Source: Bacteroidales bacterium (GTDB lineage: Bacteria > Bacteroidota > Bacteroidia > Bacteroidales > UBA932). From it: a stretch of DNA of 64,000 bases. Positions 1-7,960 of this stretch are shown piece after piece; within the stretch, counting starts at the first letter, position 1; each line of letters begins with the position of its first letter. The notes under the pieces were generated by a model. That model made no database searches and was not told the origin of the DNA. It was given only the letters and a program-made list of their open reading frames with translations. A program made the position numbers and the translations under genes. Where the stretch lies: contig JAAZIA010000045.1 of assembly GCA_012510445.1 (NCBI GenBank), positions 1-64,000 on the forward strand, in the 5' to 3' direction.

Positions 1-350
1 CGTCAAATCATGTAAAGGTAGGAGGTGATAAAAAACACCGAAAATCCTGTTGTGCGCACATACACAGGTAGTTATGCGCTTTCTTCTCAAAATAGCGACT
101 TCCTACCTTTACCGAAAAGCGTCAAATCATGTAAAGGTAGGAGGTGATAAAAAACACCGAAAACCCTGTTGTACGCATATACACAGGCAGTTATGCGCTT
201 TCTCCTCAAAATAGCGGGTTCCTACCTTTACCGAAAAACGTCAAATCATGTAAAGGTAGGAGGTGATAAAAAACACCGAAAATCCTGTTGTGCGCACATA
301 CACAGGCGGTTATGCGCTTTCTCCTCATAATAGCGGGTTCCTACCTTTAC
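1..350 (+). repeat. Repeat array A: three 119-bp-period units with inverted ends
   Basis: Three units of 101 bp (12-112, 131-231, 250-350) are separated by 18-bp spacers, giving an exact 119-bp period. Each unit starts GTAAAGGTAGGAGGT and ends TTCCTACCTTTAC, so the ends form an inverted repeat of about 13 bp. Inside lies a smaller dyad, CCTGT...ACAGG, around TGCGCACA. The array touches the left edge of the window and may continue. The same family appears in reverse orientation at 30474-30859. It is not a CRISPR array, because the spacers are near-identical and the 101-bp unit is too long. The function is unknown; a structured RNA, a terminator or a MITE-like element are all possible. Confidence 0.93.
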
Positions 351-584
351 ATATGCACGTGCCGGCGCATATCAAGAACCTGGAATGACACCAAGAACCG
401 GGAACCGGGAATGCTTCCGGCTGAAGACAATCGGTTTTAAAAGCGGAGATAATTTCTTACGGAACAATTTGACTACAGAGCCTTGCTGTTACTACTGCAA
501 AAAAAAGATTGGTGCTGCGAAGCAGCCTATTATAGGCGCCAAAGGCATTTGGCGCACTACATTCAATATAGCGCGCCAAAAGCA

Positions 585-630
585 TGCACCTGCACCGAAC
601 TGCACCTGCACCGAACTGCACCTGCACTGA
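585..630. repeat. 16-bp tandem repeat, about 2.9 copies
   Basis: The unit TGCACCTGCACCGAAC occurs at 585-600 and 601-616, followed by a partial copy at 617-630. The period is not a multiple of three and no gene is present. A comparable 10-bp repeat (CAAACTGCGC) ends the other repeat region at 30974-31029. Confidence 0.9.
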
Positions 631-743
631 AGAGGGGAGCTGGCAAGGGAGCTGCCACCAAAAGGAAAAGGGGAACCTCGCACCCGAGGAGGGAGGGACC
701 CGGTTGCGAAGCATCCGGGAGGTGTTCCCCGCTCTTTTGGTGT

Positions 744-783
744 AGCGACCAGAAGCGTGCAGCGACCAGAAGCGTGCAGCGAC
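744..783. repeat. 17-bp tandem repeat, about 2.4 copies
   Basis: The unit AGCGACCAGAAGCGTGC occurs at 744-760 and 761-777, with AGCGAC starting a third copy. It lies just past the aspS stop codon, so it would sit in the 3' untranslated region of the aspS mRNA. Confidence 0.9.
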
Positions 784-791
784 TCTATCTC

Positions 792-2555
792 TTACAGGCC
801 CAGTTCTTTTTTCTGGGCTGCATCTATGCCCGAGGGGGCGTCCAGCATGACGTCGCGTCCGGCATTGTTTTTGGGGAAGGCAATGAAGTCGCGGATGCTT
901 TCCGAGCCTCCAAAGAGGGCACACCAGCGGTCAAAACCAAAGGCGATTCCGCCGTGGGGAGGCGCTCCGTAGCGGAAGGCGTCTATGATGAAAGAAAATT
1001 TTGTCTGTACTTCTTCTTCCGTCAACCCCAGCACGCGGAACATCCGTTCCTGGATGTGCGGATTGTGGATGCGGATGGAACCTCCGCCGACCTCGGTTCC
1101 GTTAATGACAAAGTCGTAGGCATTGGCGTTTACATCCATCAGGGCATGGCGGTCGTCGCTGAAAAACGCTTCCATATCTTCCGGTTTTGGGGCTGTAAAC
1201 GGATGGTGCCTGGCATAAAAACGTTCCGTTTCTTCATCCCATTCCAGCAGAGGAAAGTCATATACCCAAAGAGGGGCATACGTTCCCGGCTCTCTTAATC
1301 CCAGGCGGTCTCCCATTTCCAGACGCAAGGTTCCCAGCGCTTCTTGTGTTTTCTCACGCGGACCGCTCATAACGAGCAACAAATCGCCGTCCCCGGCACC
1401 CATCAACTCGGCCCAAGCACTCAGGGCTTGTTGGTCAAAGAACTTGTCCACAGAAGATTTGTACCCCATCACGCCTTCCTCTGTTTTAGTACAACGGACA
1501 TGTACCAGCCCCGCCGCACCTATTTGCGGGCGTTTGACCCATTCAATCAGCTGGTCCAGTTGCTTGCGCGTAGTATAAGAGGCTGCTCCCGGAACGCAAA
1601 GGCCACCCACATACTCGGCGTTACGAAAAACCGCAAACTCGGTGTCCCGCGTAAGGAAAGTAAGGTCGTGCAACAACATTTCAAAACGCGTGTCGGGCTT
1701 ATCGCTTCCGTATTGCTCCATGGCCTTTTTATAGGAAAGCCGAGGCAAGGGAGTAGGGATATCCACGTTCAGCACAGCAGCAAACAGGTGGTGGGCCAGC
1801 CCTTCAAATTGAATCAGAACGTCCTCTTGTGTTACAAAAGACATTTCGCAATCAATCTGTGTGAATTCTGGTTGGCGGTCTGCACGCAGGTCTTCGTCCC
1901 TAAAACAACGGACTATTTGAAAATATTTATCAAAACCGCCCACCATCAGCAATTGCTTAAACGTCTGCGGGCTTTGCGGTAAGGCGTAAAATTGCCCCGG
2001 ATGCATGCGTGAAGGCACTACAAAGTCGCGGGCTCCTTCCGGTGTAGATTTGATTAAAAACGGAGTCTCAATCTCAAGAAATCCGCAGTTACTTAGGTAA
2101 TTACGCACCTCTTGCGCCATGGTATGACGCAGCCGCATGGCTTGTTGCAAAGGCATCCTGCGTAAATCCAGATAACGGTACCGGGCACGCAATTCCTCTC
2201 CGCCGTCTGATTCTTCTTCCAGGGTAAAAGGTGGAACTTCAGATGTATTTAGTATTTCTATGGCAGAGAGTTCTATTTCAATGTCCCCGGTAGGTAGTTT
2301 AGGATTTTTGCTGCTACGCTCCACTACGGTTCCGTGGACAGAAAGAACAAATTCCCGCCCCAAACCCTCTGCCACTTTTTTAACTTCTGCCGGTGAATCT
2401 TCTTTTACAACAAGCTGGGTAATGCCGTATCTGTCTCTTATATCAATAAAAGTCATCCCTCCCAATTTTCGTATCCGTTGTATCCATCCGGCTAGCTGAA
2501 CCTGAAGGCCTGTATGGGAAAGATTCAATTCTCCGCAAGTGTGATTTCTGTACAT
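792..2555 (-). CDS. aspS: Aspartyl-tRNA synthetase
   Basis: Class II aminoacyl-tRNA synthetase that charges tRNA-Asp in the cytoplasm. The 587-aa length is normal for the bacterial type. An N-terminal OB-fold anticodon-binding domain (about residues 1-105, with [11 protein letters not shown]) is followed by the catalytic core. Class II motif 2 is [18 protein letters not shown] at 218-235, and motif 3 is GIAFGFDRW at about 536-544. The stretch of about 290-420 between them fits the bacterial GAD insertion. The ATG at 2555 lies 18 nt after a TACCTTTG box. The gene is divergent from thyA. Whether it also charges tRNA-Asn cannot be told from the sequence. Confidence 0.97.
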   Translation of the reverse strand: MYRNHTCGELNLSHTGLQVQLAGWIQRIRKLGGMTFIDIRDRYGITQLVVKEDSPAEVKKVAEGLGREFVLSVHGTVVERSSKNPKLPTGDIEIELSAIEILNTSEVPPFTLEEESDGGEELRARYRYLDLRRMPLQQAMRLRHTMAQEVRNYLSNCGFLEIETPFLIKSTPEGARDFVVPSRMHPGQFYALPQSPQTFKQLLMVGGFDKYFQIVRCFRDEDLRADRQPEFTQIDCEMSFVTQEDVLIQFEGLAHHLFAAVLNVDIPTPLPRLSYKKAMEQYGSDKPDTRFEMLLHDLTFLTRDTEFAVFRNAEYVGGLCVPGAASYTTRKQLDQLIEWVKRPQIGAAGLVHVRCTKTEEGVMGYKSSVDKFFDQQALSAWAELMGAGDGDLLLVMSGPREKTQEALGTLRLEMGDRLGLREPGTYAPLWVYDFPLLEWDEETERFYARHHPFTAPKPEDMEAFFSDDRHALMDVNANAYDFVINGTEVGGGSIRIHNPHIQERMFRVLGLTEEEVQTKFSFIIDAFRYGAPPHGGIAFGFDRWCALFGGSESIRDFIAFPKNNAGRDVMLDAPSGIDAAQKKELGL

Positions 2556-2573
2556 GGCTGATCGTTTAAACTA

Positions 2574-2602
2574 CAAAGGTAAGGAGAAAAAGGCTACCTT
2601 TG
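2574..2602. promoter_or_regulatory. Divergent aspS / thyA promoters
   Basis: Two TACCTTTG boxes face away from each other: 2574-2581 on the minus strand for aspS and 2595-2602 on the plus strand for thyA. They match the Bacteroidota -7 consensus TAnnTTTG. Only 12 bp separate them, so the upstream region of each promoter overlaps the other, and the two should compete for polymerase. The thyA box ends 6 nt before the ATG, which predicts a leaderless or nearly leaderless mRNA. Confidence 0.75.
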
Positions 2603-2608
2603 TGAGGT

Positions 2609-3403
2609 ATGCAAAACTATTTAAACCTCCTGAAAGACATCCTGGACAACGGTACCGACAAAAAAGACAGAACCGGCACAGGTACCCGCTCCGTATTTGG
2701 CAGGCAGTTGCGTTTTCCTCTGCAACAAGGATTTCCGCTGTTGACTACTAAAAAAGTTCACCTTCGCTCCATCATTTACGAATTGCTTTGGTTTTTGCAG
2801 GGAGATACAAACATAGGCTACCTGAACAAAAACAGAGTTACCATTTGGGACGAATGGGCCGATGAAAATGGAGAGTTAGGACCTGTTTACGGAAAACAAT
2901 GGCGTTCCTGGAAAACGGGGGACGGAAAAACTGTGGACCAGATAAGCGGTCTTATAGACGGGCTGAAAACCAATCCCGACGGACGCCGCCACATTGTAAG
3001 TGCCTGGAATGTAGGAGAAATAGATCAAATGGCTTTGCCGCCATGCCATACACTGTTTCAGTTTTACGTAGCTAACGGTACGTTATCTTGCCAATTGTAC
3101 CAGCGCAGTGCAGATTTGTTTTTGGGAGTACCGTTCAACATCGCCTCGTACGCCTTGCTTACGCTCATGGTAGCTCAAGTTTGCGGGTACGCCCCCGGAG
3201 AATACGTACACACGTTTGGCGATGTGCATATATACAACAACCACAGAGAGCAGGTACTTCTGCAACTCTCCCGCACACCCCGCCCGTTGCCTGTCATGGC
3301 GCTGAACCCGCAACGCAAAGACATTTTTTCTTTTACTTACGAAGATTTTTGCTTGACCGGCTACAACCCACACCCGTCCATCAAGGCCCCCGTATCTGTA
3401 TAA
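2609..3403 (+). CDS. thyA: Thymidylate synthase
   Basis: Converts dUMP to dTMP using 5,10-methylenetetrahydrofolate, releasing dihydrofolate. The protein has 264 aa, the same length as the E. coli enzyme. The catalytic cysteine is Cys146 in [13 protein letters not shown]. The N-terminal [11 protein letters not shown] contains the phosphate-binding arginine. The C-terminus ends in IKAPVSV, close to the usual closing segment. folA follows 29 bp later on the same strand, which fits, since DHFR recycles the dihydrofolate made here. The start is the only ATG next to the -7 box. Confidence 0.97.
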   Translation: MQNYLNLLKDILDNGTDKKDRTGTGTRSVFGRQLRFPLQQGFPLLTTKKVHLRSIIYELLWFLQGDTNIGYLNKNRVTIWDEWADENGELGPVYGKQWRSWKTGDGKTVDQISGLIDGLKTNPDGRRHIVSAWNVGEIDQMALPPCHTLFQFYVANGTLSCQLYQRSADLFLGVPFNIASYALLTLMVAQVCGYAPGEYVHTFGDVHIYNNHREQVLLQLSRTPRPLPVMALNPQRKDIFSFTYEDFCLTGYNPHPSIKAPVSV

Positions 3404-3432
3404 CCCATGTCTATATAAATTGTTACACGCCC

Positions 3433-3945
3433 ATGAAAACAGAAAAACCGTATGTATTATCCCTTATTGCCGTCATTGGTCCTAAAGGAGAATTGGGTGC
3501 CAACAATGATTTGCTGTGGCATATTTCCGAAGACCTGAGGCATTTCAAAGCCCTTACTATGGGCCATACCATCATCATGGGGCGTAAAACCTTCGAATCC
3601 CTTGGGAAACCTCTACCCGGCCGTAACAACGTAGTGCTTTCGCGCAGCGGCCTTACGCTTGAACAAGCACTGGCACAGGAAAAGGCACAAGCGGCTGACA
3701 GAGCCAAAACACAAGCCGAGGTGTTTATTATTGGCGGAGCCGAGGTGTACCGCCAAGCCATAGATTTGGCAGATCGGTTGTACATCACGCACGTGCAGGC
3801 TCCTCTTCCGGAAGGAGGGGCAGATGTCTTTTTCCCGGAAATTGACCTTAGTGTATGGAAAGAAACGGGCCGAGAAGACCAGCCGCGAGGAGCTACGTTT
3901 CCTTACCCTTTCTCTTTTGTAACGTACGAACGACGCCCAAAATAA
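3433..3945 (+). CDS. folA: Dihydrofolate reductase
   Basis: Reduces dihydrofolate to tetrahydrofolate with NADPH. The 170-aa start at 3433 (MKTEKPYVLS) was chosen because the longer ORF from 3088 runs out of frame through thyA. Landmarks are LIAVIGPKGELG, the acid Asp34 in ISEDLRHFK, the NADPH-site segments IIMGRKTFESLG and PLPGRNNVVLSR, and IIGGAEVY at about 99-106. It is probably co-transcribed with thyA, as no -7 box lies between them. Its last 53 bp overlap the convergent YfhO-like gene. Confidence 0.96.
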   Translation: MKTEKPYVLSLIAVIGPKGELGANNDLLWHISEDLRHFKALTMGHTIIMGRKTFESLGKPLPGRNNVVLSRSGLTLEQALAQEKAQAADRAKTQAEVFIIGGAEVYRQAIDLADRLYITHVQAPLPEGGADVFFPEIDLSVWKETGREDQPRGATFPYPFSFVTYERRPK

Positions 3946-6541
3946 CAGCCAGCAGCAAGGCGCCCAGCAGGGCCAAGGAACTTATACGGGACACCAGAAC
4001 GCCTGTGGTATAGGATGCAGGCTTATAAGTGAAGCGTATGTTATGGTTTCCGGCCGGCACCAGCAAGGTACGTGTGATAAAATTAGACCGCAAAATAGGA
4101 ACTTCCACATTGTCAATCCATGCCTTCCAGCCTTTAGGGTAGAAAATTTCAGAAAAGACTACCACTCCGTCTTGCTCCATAGAAGCTTCGTATTCCAGCG
4201 TATTAGGTGAATACGACACCAACGTCACATCAGAAGCATCCGTGGCCGATGTACCGGGAGCATCCATGGCCGATGTACCGGGAGCATCTGTGGCCGATGC
4301 ACCGAGAACATCCGTGGCCGGTATGCCGGGGGCTGCCGTTGCTGGAACGCCGGGAGGCATACCGGAGGCTGCGGTTACCGCTTGTTCCGGTGCTGTAGCA
4401 GCTACGGTCGTAAGCCATTCGGCCGGGGGGTTCTGCATAACGGCGGTGGTACGAAAGTCTGTTTGTGATAAGCTCTCGAGTTCTTCCAGCGTGGATTCAA
4501 CAGTGTGGATATCGGATACTACCCAGGCGTTTCCTAAGGCATGCGGATTGGTTACGGGTATGGCCTGTGGCGATAGGATCACGTATTTTGTGTTCAGCAA
4601 GTTCATGACCGGCGTTAAGGTGTAGCTCCCTTGATAAGCAAACAACTCCCCCGCTTCTTCCATGGTTTGGCATTGCCCCAGTTTGTCTGCAAAGGACTGT
4701 ATTTCCGGTATCAGATGCCTGTCTATAACGTCTTGGTATCTTTGTAATTTAGCAGCGTTGTATCCTCCTGCAGATTTATGAAAATAACTGGCTGTAGCAT
4801 CTGAAAACGTACTTCCCGTTAAATCCAGTACCCTGTAATACAAAGCAGGGTCGTCTAAAATGTAGCTATCTGCCGGTCTTTCTTCAAACAAGTTTTGGTA
4901 ATGGTGTTTTGTAACAAAATGAGAACTGTTTAAATAACGTTTTCCTGCAGGCAAGTAATCTACCAAAAGCAGAACACCCAGCAGGGCAACCACCCATCCT
5001 TTTTTTAAGCGTTTTCTAAGTGCCGGGAAAAAAATCAATGCCGCTCCCATAATCAAAAAAGCAGAGCGCAGTGCATCTGCTCTTAGCAATGTTTTACGAT
5101 CTGCAACAAGAGAGGGGATTAATTCCCGCGGAAGCGACACGTCTGACGGACCGGTAAAAGATCCGGCCAAAGAGGGAAATAGCGCCAGCAACAGGCAGAA
5201 ACCGGCGGTAATCCCGGTAGCCAGATACAAGCCTTTGCGCACTTTGCCTTCCGGGAGCTTGTTCTCCAGCAGGTACCATACGGTGTAAATCCCCAAAAGC
5301 GGTACGGTCATTTGCCAAATGACAAGGATCATGCTTACCGTTCGGAATTTATTGTACAGTGGAACGTATTTAAAAAACAACAAAGAGAACCATTCCAGAT
5401 GGTATCCCCAAGAAAGCAGCAAGGCTAGTAATGACACCCCGCCCAGGGCCCAGGTAAGCGGACTTCTGATAAGGAGTAACCCCAGTACAAAGAGAAAAAG
5501 CATAATGGCTCCCATATACATAGGACCTGCCGTAAACGGCTGTTCTCCCCAGTATAGGGGCATATGGGAAATAATAGTACTCGCTTGGTATCCCATCTCG
5601 GAGAGTTTTTTGTACGTATGGGAGTCCCTGCCCAAAGCACCTACGGAAGAACCGCCCAGAAAGTTAGGAATGAGCATATTCAAAGATTCCTTCCCGGAGT
5701 AGCTCCATTGCGTTGCGTAATCTACTTCAAGGCCTTTTCGCGGCGTTTCTCCTTGGTCTGTTTCCAGCTCGGACCCTCCACGCATGGAATACTGTGTGTA
5801 TTCATACGTAGGCAACAAATGGTTGGCAGAGGTGGCCAACCCCAACATGCCTCCAGCCACTATCAGCAGGGTAGTTTTGGCAAATCGCGGGACGGTGCGC
5901 TCTTTGATAGCTTTTACAAACAGCCCTACCACCACAAACAGCATGATGAAACCCAGATAATATGTGATTTGAGGATGGTTGGCGGCTACATGCAAGCTTA
6001 CGGTCAAAGCAAAGAATAAAGCCCCCAAAAGAGGTTTCTTTCTATACGCATAGACTAGTGCAGCCAGCACCCAAGGCATGTAGGCAATAGCTATCATTTT
6101 TGTAACGTGACCGGCTTGTATAATCTGTAGGTTGTAAGAACAAAACGTAACGGCCACAGCTCCCAAAACGGCAATAGGCACTCCCGTTCCCAAAGCTAGA
6201 AACAGCAAGAACCCGCCAAGAAGGGATATCAACAAATAAGAAGCGGGAGCTGCTCCTGCTCCAAAGATTTTGTCTAACACCAACACATGGTTTCCTGTAG
6301 TGATTTTATTTATGGTAACCGTAGGCATGCCTCCAAACATAGAATTGGTCCAGAGGGCCTCGTCTTCATGAGTTTTGTTGTAGTCAGAAGCTTCTTTAGC
6401 CATAGCCCGCCAGGCAGTTATGTCTCCCTGGTTTAAGATTTTTCCTTGAAAAACCTGAGGTACGAACCCATACGATAAAACCAGAAAAAACAAGACGGCA
6501 GCCAACGGGGCAAGCCATTTTTTTAAGATTGTTTTCTGCAT
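3893..6541 (-). CDS. YfhO-like polytopic membrane protein
   Basis: A large (882 aa) inner-membrane protein with many hydrophobic helices in the first 560 residues, a soluble segment, and a last helix near the C-terminus (LALLGALLLAVILGVV) followed by basic residues. It resembles the Bacteroidota YfhO family, whose B. subtilis member is linked to sugar modification of lipoteichoic acid; its role here is unknown. The ORF track starts at a TTG at 6562 that lies inside the -7 box TACCTTTG (6560-6567), so the ATG at 6541 (MQKTILKKWL) is preferred. A Thr/Ala/Pro/Asp-rich minisatellite interrupts residues of about 725-775. The 3' end overlaps folA by 53 bp. Confidence 0.82.
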   Translation of the reverse strand: MQKTILKKWLAPLAAVLFFLVLSYGFVPQVFQGKILNQGDITAWRAMAKEASDYNKTHEDEALWTNSMFGGMPTVTINKITTGNHVLVLDKIFGAGAAPASYLLISLLGGFLLFLALGTGVPIAVLGAVAVTFCSYNLQIIQAGHVTKMIAIAYMPWVLAALVYAYRKKPLLGALFFALTVSLHVAANHPQITYYLGFIMLFVVVGLFVKAIKERTVPRFAKTTLLIVAGGMLGLATSANHLLPTYEYTQYSMRGGSELETDQGETPRKGLEVDYATQWSYSGKESLNMLIPNFLGGSSVGALGRDSHTYKKLSEMGYQASTIISHMPLYWGEQPFTAGPMYMGAIMLFLFVLGLLLIRSPLTWALGGVSLLALLLSWGYHLEWFSLLFFKYVPLYNKFRTVSMILVIWQMTVPLLGIYTVWYLLENKLPEGKVRKGLYLATGITAGFCLLLALFPSLAGSFTGPSDVSLPRELIPSLVADRKTLLRADALRSAFLIMGAALIFFPALRKRLKKGWVVALLGVLLLVDYLPAGKRYLNSSHFVTKHHYQNLFEERPADSYILDDPALYYRVLDLTGSTFSDATASYFHKSAGGYNAAKLQRYQDVIDRHLIPEIQSFADKLGQCQTMEEAGELFAYQGSYTLTPVMNLLNTKYVILSPQAIPVTNPHALGNAWVVSDIHTVESTLEELESLSQTDFRTTAVMQNPPAEWLTTVAATAPEQAVTAASGMPPGVPATAAPGIPATDVLGASATDAPGTSAMDAPGTSATDASDVTLVSYSPNTLEYEASMEQDGVVVFSEIFYPKGWKAWIDNVEVPILRSNFITRTLLVPAGNHNIRFTYKPASYTTGVLVSRISSLALLGALLLAVILGVVRTLQKRKGKET
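4236..4355. repeat. 24-bp coding minisatellite in the YfhO-like gene
   Basis: About five copies of a 24-bp unit (GCATCCGTGGCCGATGTACC plus 4 bp) lie in tandem at 4236-4259, 4260-4283, 4284-4307, 4308-4331 and 4332-4355, drifting toward the last. In the protein they give 8-residue repeats such as GTSATDAP. Copy changes would stay in frame. Confidence 0.88.
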
Positions 6542-6559
6542 AATGTAACCGATTTCAAA

Positions 6560-6588
6560 CAAAGGTATAAAGAAACAACGTATATTTG
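6560..6588. promoter_or_regulatory. Divergent promoters for the YfhO-like gene and the symporter
   Basis: TACCTTTG on the minus strand (6560-6567) lies 18 nt before the YfhO-like ATG. TATATTTG on the plus strand (6581-6588) lies 34 nt before the symporter ATG. Both fit TAnnTTTG. Confidence 0.65.
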
Positions 6589-6622
6589 TGTAAAACCATT
6601 AGTAGCGTAAAACCTTTTCCTT

Positions 6623-7960
6623 ATGAAGCGTGACGAGTTTTCAGGATTTTTTGGAGTCCTGGTAGCCACAGTAGGTTCTGCTGTGGGATTGGGTAATTTA
6701 TGGCGTTTCCCTTACCTGGTTGGTCAGAATGGAGGCGCCGCCTTTATTTTGATTTACCTGGCCTTTGTGCTGATAGTCTGTATGCCCATTATTGTGTCTG
6801 AATTTATCATCGGGCGCAGAACTAACGCCAATACAGTCAAAGCTTTTCAAATTTTGGCACCGGGAACTCCCTGGAGCATTGTGGGGATTGTGGGAGTGGT
6901 GGCTGCGCTGGCCATTCTGGCTTTTTATACGGTAGTGGGAGGGTGGACTTTTGATTACTTGGTACGATCTGTAATGTACGTTTTTTCAAAACCCGACTTG
7001 TCTTCTTTGGAACAGCAGTTTACCCAAATGGTAACGTCTCCGGTGCGTCCTATTCTATGGACCATACTTTTTATGGGAGTAAATGCTTTTATAGTCATGT
7101 GCGGTATAAAGAAAGGTATTGAAAAATACTCCCGTATTATGATGCCTGTATTGTTTGTTATGGTAGTCATGCTGGTCATTCGTTCGCTCACATTGGAAGG
7201 AGCCCGGGAAGGGTTGGAATTTCTATTCAGACCGGATTTTTCCAAAATAAACACTAAAGTTGTCTTGGCCGCTTTAGGGCAGGCTTTTTTCTCTTTAAGC
7301 TTGGGTATGGGGTGTCTGATTACGTATGGATCTTACATTCCCAAACAAGAAAACTTAACTAAGTTGGCTTTTTCAACAGGCATTGCAGATACGTTGTTTG
7401 CCATATTGGCAGGTATAGCCATTATGCCGGCCGTATTTGCTTTTGGGATTTCACCGGAAGAAGGCCCTGGCCTGGTTTTTATAGTATTGCCCCGGATTTT
7501 TGCACAGATTCCTTTGGGCAATGTCTTTGCAGTAATATTCTTTGCCATTCTGCTCATCGCAGCCATAACGTCTGTTATATCGCTTATGGAAGTAGTAACG
7601 GCCTATATTTCGGAACGGTTTACCATAAAAAGAAAAATTACGGTAGCCATTGTCTCTGTTTTCGTTACCGTTTGTGCCTCTTTCAGTTCGCTATCGCAGG
7701 GAGTGTTGCAAGAGGTGAAAGTTTTTGGAAAAACCATTTTTGATTTTTTTGATCACCTTTCTGCTAACATCCTGCTTCCCTTGGGAGGATTATCTATAGT
7801 TATTTTTATAGGCTGGTATCTGAAAAAAGAAGTGGTGTACGACGAGTATACAAACCAGGGCACCTTAAAAGGCACCCTGTTCAATGCGTGTTATTTTATC
7901 ATTCGTTACATAGCTCCCGTAGCGATTGCTGTGGTATTTCTGGATCTTATCTTACGGTAA
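6623..7960 (+). CDS. Sodium-dependent transporter, SNF/NSS family
   Basis: An inner-membrane symporter of the neurotransmitter:sodium symporter family; bacterial members such as LeuT import amino acids with Na+. The 445 aa are typical for bacterial members and are nearly all hydrophobic helices. The first helix carries the family hallmark VGLGNLWRFPYLVGQNGG at about 21-38, which lines the sodium and substrate sites. The substrate cannot be assigned. The stop codon overlaps the 3' end of the convergent BACON-LRR gene by 9 bp. Confidence 0.93.
   Translation: MKRDEFSGFFGVLVATVGSAVGLGNLWRFPYLVGQNGGAAFILIYLAFVLIVCMPIIVSEFIIGRRTNANTVKAFQILAPGTPWSIVGIVGVVAALAILAFYTVVGGWTFDYLVRSVMYVFSKPDLSSLEQQFTQMVTSPVRPILWTILFMGVNAFIVMCGIKKGIEKYSRIMMPVLFVMVVMLVIRSLTLEGAREGLEFLFRPDFSKINTKVVLAALGQAFFSLSLGMGCLITYGSYIPKQENLTKLAFSTGIADTLFAILAGIAIMPAVFAFGISPEEGPGLVFIVLPRIFAQIPLGNVFAVIFFAILLIAAITSVISLMEVVTAYISERFTIKRKITVAIVSVFVTVCASFSSLSQGVLQEVKVFGKTIFDFFDHLSANILLPLGGLSIVIFIGWYLKKEVVYDEYTNQGTLKGTLFNACYFIIRYIAPVAIAVVFLDLILR

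Larger units (their letters stand above)
351..791. other. Repeat-rich intergenic region downstream of aspS
   Basis: I see no convincing gene here. The ORFs overlapping it are repeat-driven or run antisense through aspS. It holds GC-rich short tandem repeats (585-630 and 744-783) and, at about 510-593, a block with GCGCCAAA and TTTGGCGC dyads. The stretch TTCAATATAGCGCGCCAAAA at 572-591 has a near match, TTCAAATATAGTGCGCCAAAA, at 30390-30410. The stretch around 513-562 also resembles the reverse complement of 30400-30450. The region thus shares mosaic pieces with the array B intergenic region. Confidence 0.7.

Noticed and set aside
1-350. Array A as a CRISPR array
   Set aside because: The 18-bp spacers are nearly identical, the repeat unit is 101 bp long with inverted ends, and no cas genes are present.
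483-1298. Plus-strand ORF of 271 aa
   Set aside because: It runs through tandem repeats and then antisense through aspS; no recognisable protein.
6542-6562. TTG start of the YfhO-like gene
   Set aside because: The TTG is part of the -7 box TACCTTTG, so it cannot be in the mRNA; the ATG at 6541 follows a normal short leader.
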